From Acanthochlamys bracteata (lineage: Eukaryota > Streptophyta > Magnoliopsida > Pandanales > Velloziaceae), in assembly GCA_019914995.1 (NCBI GenBank), contig CM034133.1, positions 6,262,001-6,326,000 on the forward strand: a DNA stretch of 64,000 nt. The letters run 5' to 3'. Within the stretch, counting starts at the first letter, position 1, and each line of letters opens with the position of its first letter. Position numbers and translations under genes: made by a program. The notes under the pieces are model-generated. The model made no database searches and was not told the DNA's origin. It was given only the letters and a program-made list of their open reading frames with translations. Positions 24,657 to 37,980 of this stretch are shown here, piece after piece.

Positions 24657-26620
24657 ATGGCTAACCTTGTTCCTATAGCTTTTGAAGGTAGATCCTCCAA
24701 CAGACCACCACTCTTTGATGGAACAAACTATGGCTACAGGAAAACCAAAATGACAATCTTCATTCGGGCACAGGACTTCACACTATGGAAGATCATACGG
24801 GACGGACCAATCGTTCCAACCAAAACTGGCCCAGATGGAATACGTATCCCCAAGGCTGAACGTGAATACAATGATGAAGATAACAAGCTCATACCAATGA
24901 ATGACAGAGCCATGAACCTTCTGTATTTTGCGCTGGATCCTAATGAGTTCAACCGAATCAGTGCTTGCAACACTGCCAAAGAAATATGGGATCAGTTGGG
25001 GGTAACGCATGAAGGAACCACTCAAGTCAAGGAAACCAGAGTGAACCTGCTAATGCATGAGTATGAAAACTTCAGGATGAACCGAGGTGAGTCCATTATT
25101 TAGATATTTACTAGATTTACTAACATCACAAACCCTCTAAAGAATTTAGGAAAAGTTTTCAAACCCGAAGAACTGAAGGGGAAAATATTGAGAGCTGTGC
25201 TGCCAACCTTTGGATCAAAGGTAGATGCCATAGAAGAAAATCCAACCTTTCCTCAAATGTCACTTGATGAATTAATTGGCAAGCTAATGGCTAAGGAACT
25301 ATCACTGAAGAAAACTGACGAACGTCCTGAAGGGATTGCATTAAAGATCAATGATCAGCAGGTAAGTGATTCTTCCTCAGACGAAGACATTGCACTCTTA
25401 ACTCGTAAATTTAAAAGTTTTCTCAGAAGAAACAAGTTTAGAAGAAGGAGGGGTACTGGAAGAAACAATAGAGGAAAAGAAAGACAGGACACGAACTGTT
25501 CAACTGCAACAAACCAGGACACTTTAAGAACGAATGTCCACTGCTCAAGAGATCGAAATACAAAGACACAAGAAGAAAACGAGCTATGGCAGTCTGGAGT
25601 GATGAAGATGAAAGTTCATCAGAAGGCAGTCAAACTGAGACAGAGAAAAATGAAGAAAGCAACTTATGTCTAATTGCAGATCATGAAGATGACAATGAGG
25701 TAAATTCTACTGACTATGATGACTCTAATGAACAATTACAAGATATTTTTGATGAACTGTATGCGAAATACCGACATGCCAAAACTGACTGCAAAACTAT
25801 GAAGGTATGCATGCATAAATTTAAGGATGAAAACGAATGTCTGAAAAAGGAAATACTTGTTTAAAAAAATGCCTTAGAAGACAAAACTGATGCTATAAAA
25901 GACATAATCCATGCAGATTATGATCATATTAACTCTAAACTATGTGCACTGCATATTGAAAATAAACGCTTGATTCAAATGAACGAAAAGCTTCATGTCA
26001 AACTAAATGAATGTAAGACTGGAGAATTGACAAGATGCACAGAAAGCTCAAGCATAGACATGATAAAAAAAATTGCTGAGCTTGAGGAGTTGAATGAGGC
26101 ATTGAGTCGAGAGGTGGATAGACTCTCATATCCCACCATTCCAGATCTTAAACCATTCATGATTGATTATACAAATATGCACATAAAAGAAACTAAGCTG
26201 ATGGAAGAAAATCAAAGACTGCTTCAAGAAAACAAAACTCTGCATAGTAAGAACCTCGATCTAGATGCAATACTGGGAGCTCAACGCAGCCCATACAGAA
26301 AGGAAGGAATAGGATTCATTCTAGCATCTATAGCAACTGGTAAACAAGTCTCAAGGTATGATCAGCCCTCCACAAGCCACTCAGGTATGGTAACAACAAG
26401 GATGAAAAACAAAAACTTAATGTCTAAAGCATATACAGCAAATAGGTCTTACTCCACAATACCTTTTGTTAAATATTTTCATTGTGGCAGAAAAAGGCAT
26501 AATGTTAATTCTTACTAGTATAAAAAGAACACCAATAAAATAAAAATAATATGGGTTCCAAAAGGAACATATAACAGCACTAACTCTTTAGGACCCAAAG
26601 AAATTTGGGTACCTAAGCAC
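24657..26620 (+). pseudogene. Sirevirus B gag (fossil)
   Basis: Starts MANLVPIAFEGRSSNRPPL. The N-terminal half is a copia gag (UBN2-type) fold region with LYFALDPNEFNRIS and AKEIWDQLGVTHEGT. The 'SLDELIGKLMAKELSLKK' segment follows at about 25260, then an Arg-rich stretch, an acidic Ser-rich linker, a long coiled coil (25700-26300) and a remnant of a CCHC knuckle near 26475. The same layout is present, more decayed, in Sirevirus A. Broken in several places. Confidence 0.85.
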
Positions 26621-26632
26621 TAAAGACTTCTT

Positions 26633-29600
26633 TTGCAGAAAGGAGAGGAACTAACCCGACTGAAATATAGCAAATGGTACTTGGACAGCGGGTACTCAAG
26701 ACATATGACAGGAAATGAAAAATGTTTCAACAGTCTACAAAAACAATTCGGGGGAAATGTAATCCTTGGAGACAACAGTAAGTGCAAAGTAATAGGCGTA
26801 GGAAAAATAGGTAATCCCTCTTCCCTATGCATAGAAAATGTTCTTCATGTTAAAGAACTAAAACATAACCTAATAAGCATAAGTCAATTATGTGATAACG
26901 GATTTAAAGTCAATTTTGATAATCATTGCTGCTCAATTGTTAATCTGTCATCTGGACAAGAAATACTAAACGGAAAAAGGGAAGGTAATGTTTATGTACT
27001 CTATATTGATGATCTTCCTAACAACAAAATGTGTTTAGTAGCAAGTCAGCAGAAAAGCAGCTGGCTCTAGCATAGACGTTTGGGACACTGCAACATCAAG
27101 ATACTATCAAAACTGTCCAAATTAAAACTAGTAAAAGGGACCGCTGAGCTTAACTATAGCTTGGATGAATTATGTGATGCATGTGCCAAAGGAAAACAAG
27201 TGAAGTCATCATTCAAGCACAAGCAAGTGATAACAACCAAGCAACCATTACAACTACTACACATGGATTTGTTTGGACCATCAAGAACAACAAGCTTGGG
27301 AGGTAAGTATTACTGTCTAATAATAGTAGATGATTATTCTCGTTTCTGTTGGGTTTACTTCTTAGCATACAAAAATGATGCCCTGAAAATATTTATATGC
27401 TTTTTCCAAAAGATAAAAAAGAACTAAACCTAAATATCTGTACTATTAAAAGTGATCATGGCAAGGAGTTTCAAAATTTTTATTTTAATGAATTTTGTAA
27501 ATCGAATGGGCTGACACACAACTTCTCTGCTCCAAGAACTCCCCAACAAAATGGTGTAGTGGAAAGGAAAAATAGAGTGCTAATAGAAATAGCTCGAACC
27601 ATACTCATAGAATAGAACCTACCAAAAAATATTTTGAAATTTGAAGTTTATTATCTGCATGTCATATCATTAACCGTGCATTCATTCGCCCCATTCTTAA
27701 AAAGACTCCATATGAGCTTTTAAAGGAAAGAACCCCAAATATCGGTTACTTAAGAACCTTTGGATGCAAATGTTTTATCCTCAACAATATGAAAGATAAT
27801 ATTAGAAAGTTTGATGCAAAAAGTGACGAAGGTATTTTTTCGGTTGCTCTCCTCAACATCAAAAGCATATAGAATCTTTAATAAACGAACCATGATTGTT
27901 GAAGAATCTATGCATGTATTATTTAATAAGTCTAACAATGGGACGAGAAGAAATCCAGAACTAGATGCAGAATCAGAAGAAGAAGAAGAACTGTTCCCAT
28001 CGCGTAAAACACAATAAATTCTGAGACCCAAACGGTGGTGAGCAATCAATTTGAAATACTGAGAGGAAGGACGGACTCACGGAATTCTACGATCGACAGA
28101 AACTCACGAGCGATCGCCCGGACCCTTCAAGTACAGATCCAGTCATCCATAAGAAAACATATTAGGTGAGGTAAATGAAGGTACAAGAACTAGATCCCAT
28201 TTTAAAAATAACTTCATGGAGCACTCTTCATTTGTATCAAATCTAGAACCAAAGTGCATAGATGATGCATTGACAGATAGTTCATGGATCACTGCTAGAA
28301 ACAAAGCTAGACTAGTAGTTAAAGGATATAATCAGGAAGAAGGAATAGATTTTGATGAAACTTATGCTCCTGTTGCACGTCTTGAAGCCATTAGAATACT
28401 ACTTGCTTTTCATTGTTACAAAGACTTCAAACTTTTTCAAATGGATGTTAAAAGTACATTTCTGAATGGTTTTCTGAAAGAAGAAGTCTATGTTGAACAA
28501 CCTCCCGGGTTTTGAAAACACAAGTTTTCCAAATCATGTTTACAAATTGAACAAAGCTCTTTATGGTCTGAACGAGCTCCCAGAGCTTGGTATGAAAGGT
28601 TAAGCACCTTTCTGATTGAAAAAGGCTTCAGTCGATGTAAGATTGACCTAACCTTATTTACCTTGCACGAGGATAATGACATATTGATTGTGCAAGTCTA
28701 TGTAGATGATATAATATTTGGTGCTACTAATGAAAGACTGTGCAGAAAATTTTCTGGCTTGATGAAAGAGGAGTTTGAAATGAGCCTGATGGATGAACTA
28801 AATTATTTCCTTGGTCTGCAAATTAAACAACTGAAAAATGGCATCTTCATAAGTCAAAGCAAGTACATTAAAGAGTTGATCAAAAAGTTCAGCATGGAAG
28901 GAAGCAAGGAGATAATCAATCCAATGTCTACCTCCTGCAAACTGAACCGAGATGAGACAGGTAAAGCGATTGATCAGAAATTATATAGAGGTATGATTGG
29001 ATCACTCCTTTATCTTACTGCCAGTAGACCGGATATTCAATTCAGTGTATGCCTATGTGCTAGATTCCAAAGTGATCCAAAAGAGTCTCACATGATAGCT
29101 GTAAAACGAATCATTAGATTAGTAGGAACTAAAAAATTATGATTATTCTATCCAAGAGGATGTGAATTCAATTTATATGCTTATGCTGATGCTGATTTTG
29201 ATGGCTGCAAGCTTGATAGAAAGAGCACAAGTGGTTCTTGTCAGTTTTTAGGAGGTTGCTTGATCTCATGGTGCTCCAGAAAACAAGCTTCAGTAGCAAT
29301 GTCAACTGCCGAAGCAGAATATATAGCTGCTGGAAGTTGCTACTCTCAGATACTCTGGATGAAACAACAACTTCTTGATTTTGGTTGTGATTTTAATAAT
29401 GTGCCTATATTCTGTGACAATACGAGTGCCATTAAGTTAACCAAAAATCCCATTCAACACTCACGCACAAAGCACATAGATTTGAGACACCATTTCATTA
29501 GAGAGCATGTTGAACGCAATAATATAGTGTTAAACTTTGTTAATTCCGAAAATCAACTAGCTGACATCTTCACTAAACCTTTAGGACTTGACTCGTTCTC

Positions 29601-29639
29601 AAGAATCTGCCATGAGATAGGATTATGTATCATGTAACT
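26633..29639 (+). pseudogene. Sirevirus B pol: protease, integrase, RT, RNase H (fossil)
   Basis: Domains appear in copia order. Protease near 26675 (WYLDSGYSRHMTGN). Integrase 27060-27640 with HMDLFGPSRTTSLGGKYY, VDDYSRF and the PQQNGVVERKNR block. RT 28290-29140 with [34 protein letters not shown] and the YVDDIIFG catalytic motif. RNase H 29180-29640 with STAEAEYIAAGSCYSQ and the LADIFTKPL end. Reading is broken in many places. Confidence 0.9.
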
Positions 29640-29894
29640 ATGCTCTGTTCTGTCTCTATACGTACTTAGATTTCAGCATGATCACGCCAGACAACTGTGA
29701 TCAGAATCCCGTAGAACTATAGTAAACAATCGACCGGTCACGTCTTGAGCACATGACCCGGTGACTCATACTAGGTCAGATGCATTATAAGCTAACCCGA
29801 TCGGCGGCTCCTCACAACTCGTCGTCTTCATTTCAAAATTTTCCTCTCCTCTCAATCCTAGATCTCAAACCCTAAGCCAAATCCCCAAACCTGA

Positions 29895-31390
29895 ATGGCC
29901 AAGAAAAAGAAATCTCGGGCAAGACGCTCCCGGGCGCCCACAACCACGACGAAATTCACCGCAAAGAGGAATTGAAAGATACGATGTGACTAGCAATCCC
30001 AATTGTATTTGGTAAGCATAAACCGGCGACTTCAACTACGCCGGGCTTGAAGTGGATGAACTTTTTGAGGCACAAGGTTGGACAAACATTCAACGAGTGG
30101 TCGGGAGAATTTTCAGAGAGCGTGTCCGAATATTCTACGCCAATCTTCATCGGACCTGGAACTCTTCTGTTCAGACTATGGTGAACGGAATTGAAATTAG
30201 CTTAGAGGCACGATCAATGTCACTAATGCTCGACATACCCTTCGGGAGGAGATGCACCTTTGCCGGTGACTCAAACCGAATTACCTCAAGCGTAATCGAA
30301 ACAGAGAGGTTGTGACAAAACTCAATATGATTCGGCTTCCCACTTACTTCTGTTGCCGAGAGCTCTCTGCCATGTCATCTCCAAAGTAATAGTTCCTCGG
30401 TCAGGAAGCCGCAACATTATCACCAACTACGACGCATTCCTGCTATGGAGGTTGATGAAGAAATTGCCCATAAACCTCTGTGAGGTGATGTTGCACCATA
30501 TGACAAGAGTCTCCAAATCCGGCAGTAAGCACTTTCCATACCCTCATATTATAAGTAGGATATGCCGACTTGAGGCTGTGCCTATGGGAACCCTGTAAGT
30601 GAAGAAGATGATCAAGATGGATGCAAAGTTCTTAAGAGGAATCACTGAAGCAGAGGAAAGGCTAACGTTCAAGCACCCTCCAGTTGACAATGACTCCGCA
30701 AATGCCACATCGGCTCCGCTGACTCAGTGCTTGACGAACATTCTCAATGCCATCCTGGAGCAGACTAAGGAAATTCAAAAGCTGAACACAACCTTTGAAG
30801 AACTTAAGGACGCTACCAGAGCTCCCTAAGGCCAAGTCTGCCAGAGAAGAATTCGAGACTGGATAGGAAGATGCACAGGGGGATGCTCAGGAAAATGCAC
30901 CAGAGGATGGACAGGAGGATGGTCAAGAGAATGCAGATTACCAAGACATTAGCATGAATGACCATTCTGCATCTCCAGACAAGACAACTGAGCACATAGA
31001 ATCACCTAAAGAGTGCCCACCTGAAGGAGCTACTGAAGGACCAGATGAAGGAACTGAGCCATTATCAATCACCATCTATGAAGCCCCTCTGCAGGAGGAA
31101 CCACTATCCCAAGAACCCCCAGCTGAGACGCAACCCGAAGCCCCAATGTCCCATAAACTTCTCACACTGAACCCCTTATTTCTGACCCCCCATCAGCTCC
31201 CTCAACCGTTCCTAGCCTTCCTCTTAGGCGCAAAAACCAAAAACGCAAAACTCACAAGTCGGTCTCTAGCTCACAAGCCTTTGTTGATGAGGATGTAGAA
31301 ATACTTCCTCAATTCTCTACAGCTAAACCAAAACATCAACGCCCCAGACCTCCTGGTTGTAAAACTTCTTCTAGGCGTAGAAACATCTAG
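29895..31390 (+). pseudogene. Sirevirus B extra 3' region, envelope-like type (fossil)
   Basis: Downstream of RNase H a further broken reading region begins MAKKKKSRARRSRAPTTTT. It has a plant-retrotransposon envelope-like/'putative plant transposon protein' feel: LFEAQGWTNIQRVVGRIF, a globular part, then an acidic Pro/Glu-rich C-terminal part (30850-31250). I saw no clear signal peptide or membrane span. Many Sireviruses carry such a region; its role is not established. Confidence 0.65.
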
Positions 31391-31799
31391 TTAAAAACTT
31401 AGCTTAGGCTTAACTTTATTACTGTTTTAAGTTTGGTTGAATGTTTAGATGTTTGTGACTGGATATTTGCTCATTTTCTTGTCACTAGCTATGCTCATGA
31501 ATGGTTGAACTTCGTTATGACTGTCTGGTTATGTCTCCTGCCTAACCTGTCAAATTTAGCTATGTTATATTTTATATAAGCTTTTTGAGATGACAAAAGG
31601 GGGAGAAAAATGAGAAGAATTATTGTTACATACAAAATCTAAGGGGGAGCCATAAGCAATGAATAGGTAAGTAGAATAGATGCATCAGTTGAGGGGGAGC
31701 CATTAAAAGGTATGGCAAATTTTCAATTCAAATTGATGGCTTACAAAAATATAAATCAATAATTCTTAATTTGTTTGTCATCATCAAAAAGAGGGAGAT

Positions 31800-33269
31800 T
31801 GTTGGAATTACAAGGATAATTTCGATGATAACAAAGAATTAAGAATTATGATTTATACAAGACTAATAATCTGAAAACAAGCTCTGCAGGATTAGACAAA
31901 CAAAGATCATTTCATTTACAGCAAATAAAAACAGCCATCATATAGCCAACTGCTCGACTACTGAAGCGGGACAGAGGACAGCATACGGGACAGAGGATGC
32001 CACAGCCACATTACAGTCACCTGCTCGACTACTGAAGCATAAGAAGACTTTTCTGTATCGAAACAGAGCCATGGGTTCAACAGCAACAAAATCTCCTTTG
32101 CTTCAAAAATCGTCTGGACTCACAACGGACTGAAGCATTTCAAACAAAAGATTTACAAGAGCTAAAATCATCTTCAATTTCACACAAAAGGAAAGCTCAA
32201 TAATCAAGGGAAGAAAGCAATCAAAGTCTTGATCAAGTCAGCGATCAACCTTTGCATTGCATTTATTATGGACATGCCAAATCAACTCATCAGCTCATCA
32301 AGTCTCAAACAGTAGCTTAGCTAAATTAAGCTTTCAACCGTTGGCAGCAAATTCAAATTTCTACAATGCATTTAATGCAACGAAGACCTTGCAGCCGAAA
32401 GAAGCTTGGAAGCGGTTGATTAACCATTTGGACAGAATCGACTCTCTCGGCGTGAAGAATCATCTATGAAACAGTGCCAATGGCAGCCTCAACGTTTTCA
32501 CACAGGAAAGAAACTCTATAAAAAGGGATTCACAGCAACGAAGAAGGATAGGAGAGAATATAAGAAATACAGAGAGAATATACAAAAAAAACAGAGAGAA
32601 AGAACACAAGCAAAAACAGAGATATACAAGAACTCTTTCTTTCTACACAAACAAGTTTTGCTGTCGATCATACTGAAGAAACCTCTCTCAGCAACCTCTC
32701 CGATCATCTCATCTGAATCACATCACGAACACTTAACATTCATGAGATAGATCCTGTGCTCAATTTTAGTTTATTTTTTTTAACCTTTTTACTGACAATC
32801 GTGAAGGTGGTGCCGCGGGCACTGGAAAAGAAAGCTCGGGTGGAGCTTGGTGTAAGCTCTTAGACCTTGTAATAGAGCTAGCAAATCAGTCAGGGGGACA
32901 GGCGTGTCTAGTAGGCTGCTAGGGGTTGTCTTGGCGAAGAAACCCGGTAGAGTAAGTGTGCTTGGTGAAGCACTTTGCTCTAGGTGTATTTGTAGCTTAT
33001 TAAAGATTTAGTGAAGCTTTGGCTCTAGTGATAGAGCGACCGTGGATGTAGGCAAAAGGGTTTTGCCGAACCACGTTAAATACCCTAAGCACTACTCTTT
33101 GTCACTTATGTCAGTAAACACTCTAACTCTCTCTGTCTGCAGGTTACAGCATTGACACAGCCGGCTGTAAGCTTGCTGCCAGTAGAATAACTAAACTTGA
33201 CGAAAGTTTTTATTGATTAACTCAATTCACCCCTCCCCTCTTGAGTTAATCTTACAGGAAAACATAACA
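31800..33269 (+). repeat. Sirevirus B 3' LTR (1.47 kb)
   Basis: Same sequence as the 5' LTR apart from scattered differences and small indels. Preceded by AAAGAGGGAGATT and followed by GGAGA, the target duplication. Confidence 0.93.
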
Positions 33270-33354
33270 GGAGAAATGAAGAAGCATCATCCACGGAAAA
33301 AGAGGAAGGGTTAGCGCGAGCCATTCTCAATGAATCAATCTCGTAACGTTTTGG

Positions 33355-34880
33355 TTCACCGATCTATGCATGCAAATACAATAGTGTTTTGTTTAGAAAA
33401 AAATTTGGCCATTTGGATAACTATCCAAGATGCAACGAATCGAGATGAAAGCACACTAATGTTCCAGTCAAGAAGATTGCTCATAAGATATTGCATTACT
33501 TTCCTTTAACCAGGAGATTGCAGAGATTATATATGTCAAGAAGGTTTTTAAGAACTGCATTAGATAAGCATTGGCATAAGGAACAACTTGCTCCAGATGA
33601 AATTTGCTAAGGCATCCAGTAGACATCAAAGCTTGGAAACATTCTGATGAGAAATTTTCCACTTTTGCTGAAGATCCTCGCAATGTGCGGTTTGGTTTAT
33701 CAGCGGATGGTTTCACTACGTTCAATTATATGAGCAAGCCATCTAGCATGTGGCATGTTGTACTAACGCCTTATAACTTTCCGCAGTGGAGATGTATGAT
33801 GGATTCCTTTGTCATATTATCAATATTAATTCCAGGTCCAAGATCTTGATGTGTTCTTATCGTCTTTAATAAATGAACTCAAAGAGTTGTGGGAGCCAGG
33901 TGTTAAAATATATGATGAAGTTTCTAAAAGTATGTTCAGTATGCATACTGCGATAATTTGAACTATCAGTGACTTGCCTATATATGGAGATCTTTTTGTA
34001 TGGGTCACGAAATATAAACTTGCATGTCCAATTAGTAATAAGAATACATCTTGGGAGAGCATAAAGAATAAAGTATTCTAAAGGGATAACCGAAGATTTT
34101 TATCTCTCAACCACTGTATGAGAAGGAGTAAAAGGTTCAATAATCGGGCCGACAAGAGTTTTAAGCTACTAGATATGACTACAATCGATATATTGTTGCA
34201 TCTGGACATCGTGATCGGAACTCAATTTGGGAAGCCGCCGACACTAAAGAAACGAAAGTAGCAAGTTGAACATTTAAATTGGTCTGAGAAAAATATATTA
34301 TGGGAATTGACTTATTGGAAGCATTTATTGATATATCATAATTATGATGTTATGCATATCAAAAAGAATATTGCTGAAAGAATTATTGACACTTTAATGA
34401 ATATGGATGTTAAGTCAAAGGATACTATCAATGCTCGCGAGGATCTGGAGGCTTTGGATATATGGCAGGAATTACATCTAATTCGTGACGAGAATAGTAT
34501 TATGAAGTCATATGCATACTATGTGTTAAGGCCGAATAAAAGACGAACATTTTGTGAATTCATATCTCAAGTCAAATTTCTAGATGGATACACAGGTAAT
34601 ATATTAAGATGCGTGAGAATAAAAAATACAAAAATGTTTGGGATGAAAAGTCATAATTATCATGTTTTGTTACAAAGACTTATGCCCGTCGGAATGCGAG
34701 GTCTTTTGCGTAAGGATGTACTAAATGCACTAAGTGAGCTCAATCGATTCTCTAGAATTTTGAGCTCGAAGATACTCAGAGGGACGTGCTTGAGAAATTG
34801 CAAAAAAGTAGTAGTGTTGACCCTATGCAAGTTGGAAATAATTTTTCTAGGGTATTTTTTGATATTACGGTGCAGCTAAT
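33355..34880 (+). pseudogene. CACTA TnpD-type transposase core (Transposase_21) remnant
   Basis: Continues the family order after the insertions: IYACKYNSVLFRKKFGHLDNYPRC (family form DACPNDCVLFRK), then HYFPLTRRLQRLYMSRR, then FAEDPRNVRFGLSADGFTTF and MWHVVLTPYNFP, then LIPGP, LINELKELWEPGVKIYD, DLPIYGDL, KLACPISN and, in a long open stretch from 34307, HNYDVMHIKKNIAERIIDTL (family HNLDVMHIEKNV). It is the catalytic part of the transposase. Several stops and frame changes make it non-functional. Confidence 0.88.
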
Positions 34881-36066
34881 TGTACACCTACCTTTGAAGC
34901 TAAAATTGCTGGCCCTATTCTGTATCGGTGGATGTATCCCATTGAGAGGTTAGTCGCAATTTGTAGAATATATGAATTTAAAAAATAATTTTCTTTGCAA
35001 TCTACGTTCTTTTTCGACTATTGGTAGGTTCAAATCTGTTATGTGTAATAAAGCTCGTCCGGAAAGATCAATTGCTGAGGCGTATCTTCTGAAAGAGTGA
35101 TTGCACTTTTGTTCAATGTATTTAACAAGAGAAAAAACATCTTGAATCGGAAGGATCGGAATGTAGATGCAAACGAAGCATCGCCGAGTTCTATTTCAAT
35201 GTTTTTCAGAAAGAGTTACATCTATTTAGAGCATGACGATTTTTTAAATAGTAAATGGTTCATTCTTTATAACTGCAATGAAGTGGACCTTTGACGATTG
35301 TAAGTTTCTTAACATCAGATTATTTCATTATTGTTGATTATGTTAACTCATGCGAAATATTTGTGATAGGGAGCATGAAAATGTAATGATGATGGAGAAT
35401 CCTCAGACTTACGAGATGAGGCATCGAAGCAAATTTTTCGAAATGGTTTAGAACCAAAGTAAGGTTTGCGTATAAAATCAATTATTTTTAAATTTTAATA
35501 ACTATTTTTTTAAATTGTGTTTCAATGCTTTGATATTTTTAAATAAGACAATTATACCATGTAAATGACAACTCAATTAGCACCGAGTTACGTGCATTTG
35601 CCGATGGTCTAGATCGGCGTGTTTGCATATATCAAGAATGTATAGTAATAGAGTAAAGTATGTGACTAAGGAGCATGACAATATAATGTCAACTCAGATT
35701 AGTGGTGTATGTGTTGAATGGGAATATAAGAATGACTCCATTATTTTTTATGGTGTTATTATTGAGATCATAGAGTTCACATACATTGAGAATCGCCACA
35801 TATGCTTGTTGAAGAGCAAATGGTTTGATCTTGAGCACAAGAAACCAATACTAATAAGTGACGATTTCACTAGTATTAATGTGGCGAAGAGATGGTATAT
35901 GAATGATCTATTTATACTTCCAAGTCATGCTACTCAATTGTATTGCATTCTGGATAATGTGATGGGTAAGGATTGGAGAATGTTACATAGATCTCTACAT
36001 CGTCATATGTTTAATCCATTATTACTCGATGAGGATGAAGATCAAACAGCTGAATATGAATATTGA
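34881..36066 (+). pseudogene. CACTA transposase C-terminal domains (DUF4218/DUF4216-like)
   Basis: GWMYPIER at about 34930 then RFKSVMCNKARPERSIAEAYLL at 35030-35095 match the conserved 'RWMYPIERYL...PEGSIAEAY' block, split by an apparent intron at about 34950-35029. After a gap, 35623-36066 is open and reads VCVEWEYKNDSIIFYGVIIE...LLKSKWFDLEHKKP...RWYMNDLFILPSHATQLYCI...DWRMLHRS, the DUF4216 pattern found at the end of TnpD proteins. This last exon is the best-preserved piece of the element. Confidence 0.8.
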
Positions 36067-36330
36067 AGGAATGCATATCAAGAGGCTATATCAACAGCTG
36101 AAGATGTGTTCAGATATCATTGTTGAGCCTATTTGTAAGGATCTTAAACCTCAAGTTAGGAATGACATTAATTGGGAGGTACTTGGATATTGTAATGTTG
36201 AAGAAAATCTAAATGTAGACGACCATAGTGACAATAACTAAGGTAATAATATATGTCTTAGAATATTACTTATTTTGTTATTACTTATTATTTATTTTAA
36301 TATCTCATAATTATTTTTCGATTATTACAA

Positions 36331-37930
36331 ATGGTTCCGGGTAAAAGACCAAGATCCACGATCGACATAGCTGATCATAGCCCAATACCTAATCATGTTG
36401 TGTGCTCTTCGAAACGACACCTCCTGGTTCTACTCCAACCGCCCTTTCAGATGCATCCGTCACTAGTGCTTGTAAGTCTAATTTTGTTGCGCTACACTTA
36501 TATATTGTTAACTAACATGTATTTTGCATAATGTAGGATCCACTTCGAACGAGTTGCTACGTACGTACGGAGTCAACAACGAATCAGCATTCATAGTTTT
36601 AACCTTCGAGAGGGTAAGATACAAACACAATCTAATGTTAATGGCCTTCCCATTAGACAACACTTGGTGTGGCTTTCAAGAGAATTTGGACTTCCGAACG
36701 TACGCTCCAGTTGATTGTGAACGTTGGGTTCAAATTAAAAAATGACAACCTGACGTCGTTAATGAGATTTATACACGACTTTCGGTATTTAACATCTAAT
36801 CCTTAGTACTTATTTTTTAATGGATTTATAATGCTAATTTTCCTTTGTCTTTTTTGTTTTTTTATAGAAAAAGTTTGAAATCGATTTTGAGAATCCTAAT
36901 TAGAAAAAATTACTTGCACGATGCAGAAGTGAACACATAAGCACTGGAGATACAGGGACACCTGCATTATAAGAAAATGAATGGTGGAGAGACTGCAAAG
37001 GCCAACCCACCTAAGCATTTCAAAGAATGCGCTCGAGTTTTTGATTTGTTGAATTTTTTCAATCTATTCGAAGATGCAACATGAAACGTAAGTCTAATAC
37101 AAGCACTAGTGTCATAACTCTAAGCATCAAATAATATTCCATGAAATATTTGCTAATCAATTGCCTTATATATGTTAGAAGACTCCACACATTGCGAAAG
37201 AGGCGCGTCTTAAACAACTTTATCCATATCACGATGAAAGTGAAAGTATAGCGAGTATTTATCATAAAATGGTAAATATAAGAAATTGTTTTGAAAAACC
37301 ATATGATATTCTATTCATATTTATATTATAAAAAAAATGTAGGGATAGGGACCACTTGAGACATATAAGATGACATATATAAAAAAAGGGATGGTCCAGA
37401 TCAACGGGAGTTTAGTTTAGAGAGAACTCGAAGCAATTATGTAAGTTGTATTTTTTTAGAATAAAAAATAAAATAATTATACAAGATATATCTATAATCC
37501 TAAATTAATTGCAGAAGGTCATGAGTAAAATGCTTGAAGAATATTCATAAACGGAACAGCCGATGACTTAAGAACAAGTTATCGAGAGTGTATTAGGAAA
37601 TGGATCTAGTTATTATCGTGGTTGGAGTCCAGGGAAAAAAACATAGCTTAAAGATGATCATGCATCGAAGGTATCTAGTTTAAGAACTCAACTGGAGAGA
37701 GAAAGACAAGAATGGGAGGGTATGAATGAAAGGCTTAGTGCTCTCCAACAGGAGATCTCAAGAGTGACTACCCTTGAGGTGGAATTGGAGCAATAACGTC
37801 AACAATTCAACAAACTCACGCAAATTATACAGTCTATGAATCAGGGTCCATCTTCAGGTGAATCAGTTATCTTGCGGTCGTTAGTTTCTCATTCTTATCT
37901 TCAATTTTTTTATAGTTTATTAGTATTATT
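36331..37930 (+). pseudogene. CACTA second gene, TnpA/plant-transposase-like remnant
   Basis: Downstream on the same strand are short exon-like blocks separated by AT-rich introns: MVPGKRPRSTIDIAD (36331), an Arg-rich block at 36530-36745, and a coiled-coil block at 37670-37850 (LRTQLERERQEWEGMNERLSALQQEISR). The position after TnpD and the C-terminal coiled coil fit the second protein of CACTA elements, which binds the subterminal repeats. I do not recognise a precise family and the frame is broken. Confidence 0.5.
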
Positions 37931-37980
37931 ATATGACATCTTTAGTTGTTAGCAAGTTAGAGGAAATTTAGGATGTAAAA

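Larger units (their letters stand above)
23116..33269 (+). mobile_element. Sirevirus B (Ty1/copia) fossil, both LTRs and TSD
   Basis: Complete in structure: LTR (23116-24594), PBS TGGTATCAGAGC (24597-24608), gag, protease, integrase, RT, RNase H, an extra 3' reading region of the envelope-like type, several GGGGGAG purine tracts (31590-31700) and LTR (31800-33269). GGAGA is duplicated at 23111-23115 and 33270-33274. The extra 3' region and the repeated purine tracts are Sirevirus traits. The coding parts carry roughly ten or more breaks, so it is not active. The LTRs differ by about 3-5 percent where I compared them, mostly transitions, suggesting insertion within the last few million years. 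Confidence 0.93.
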
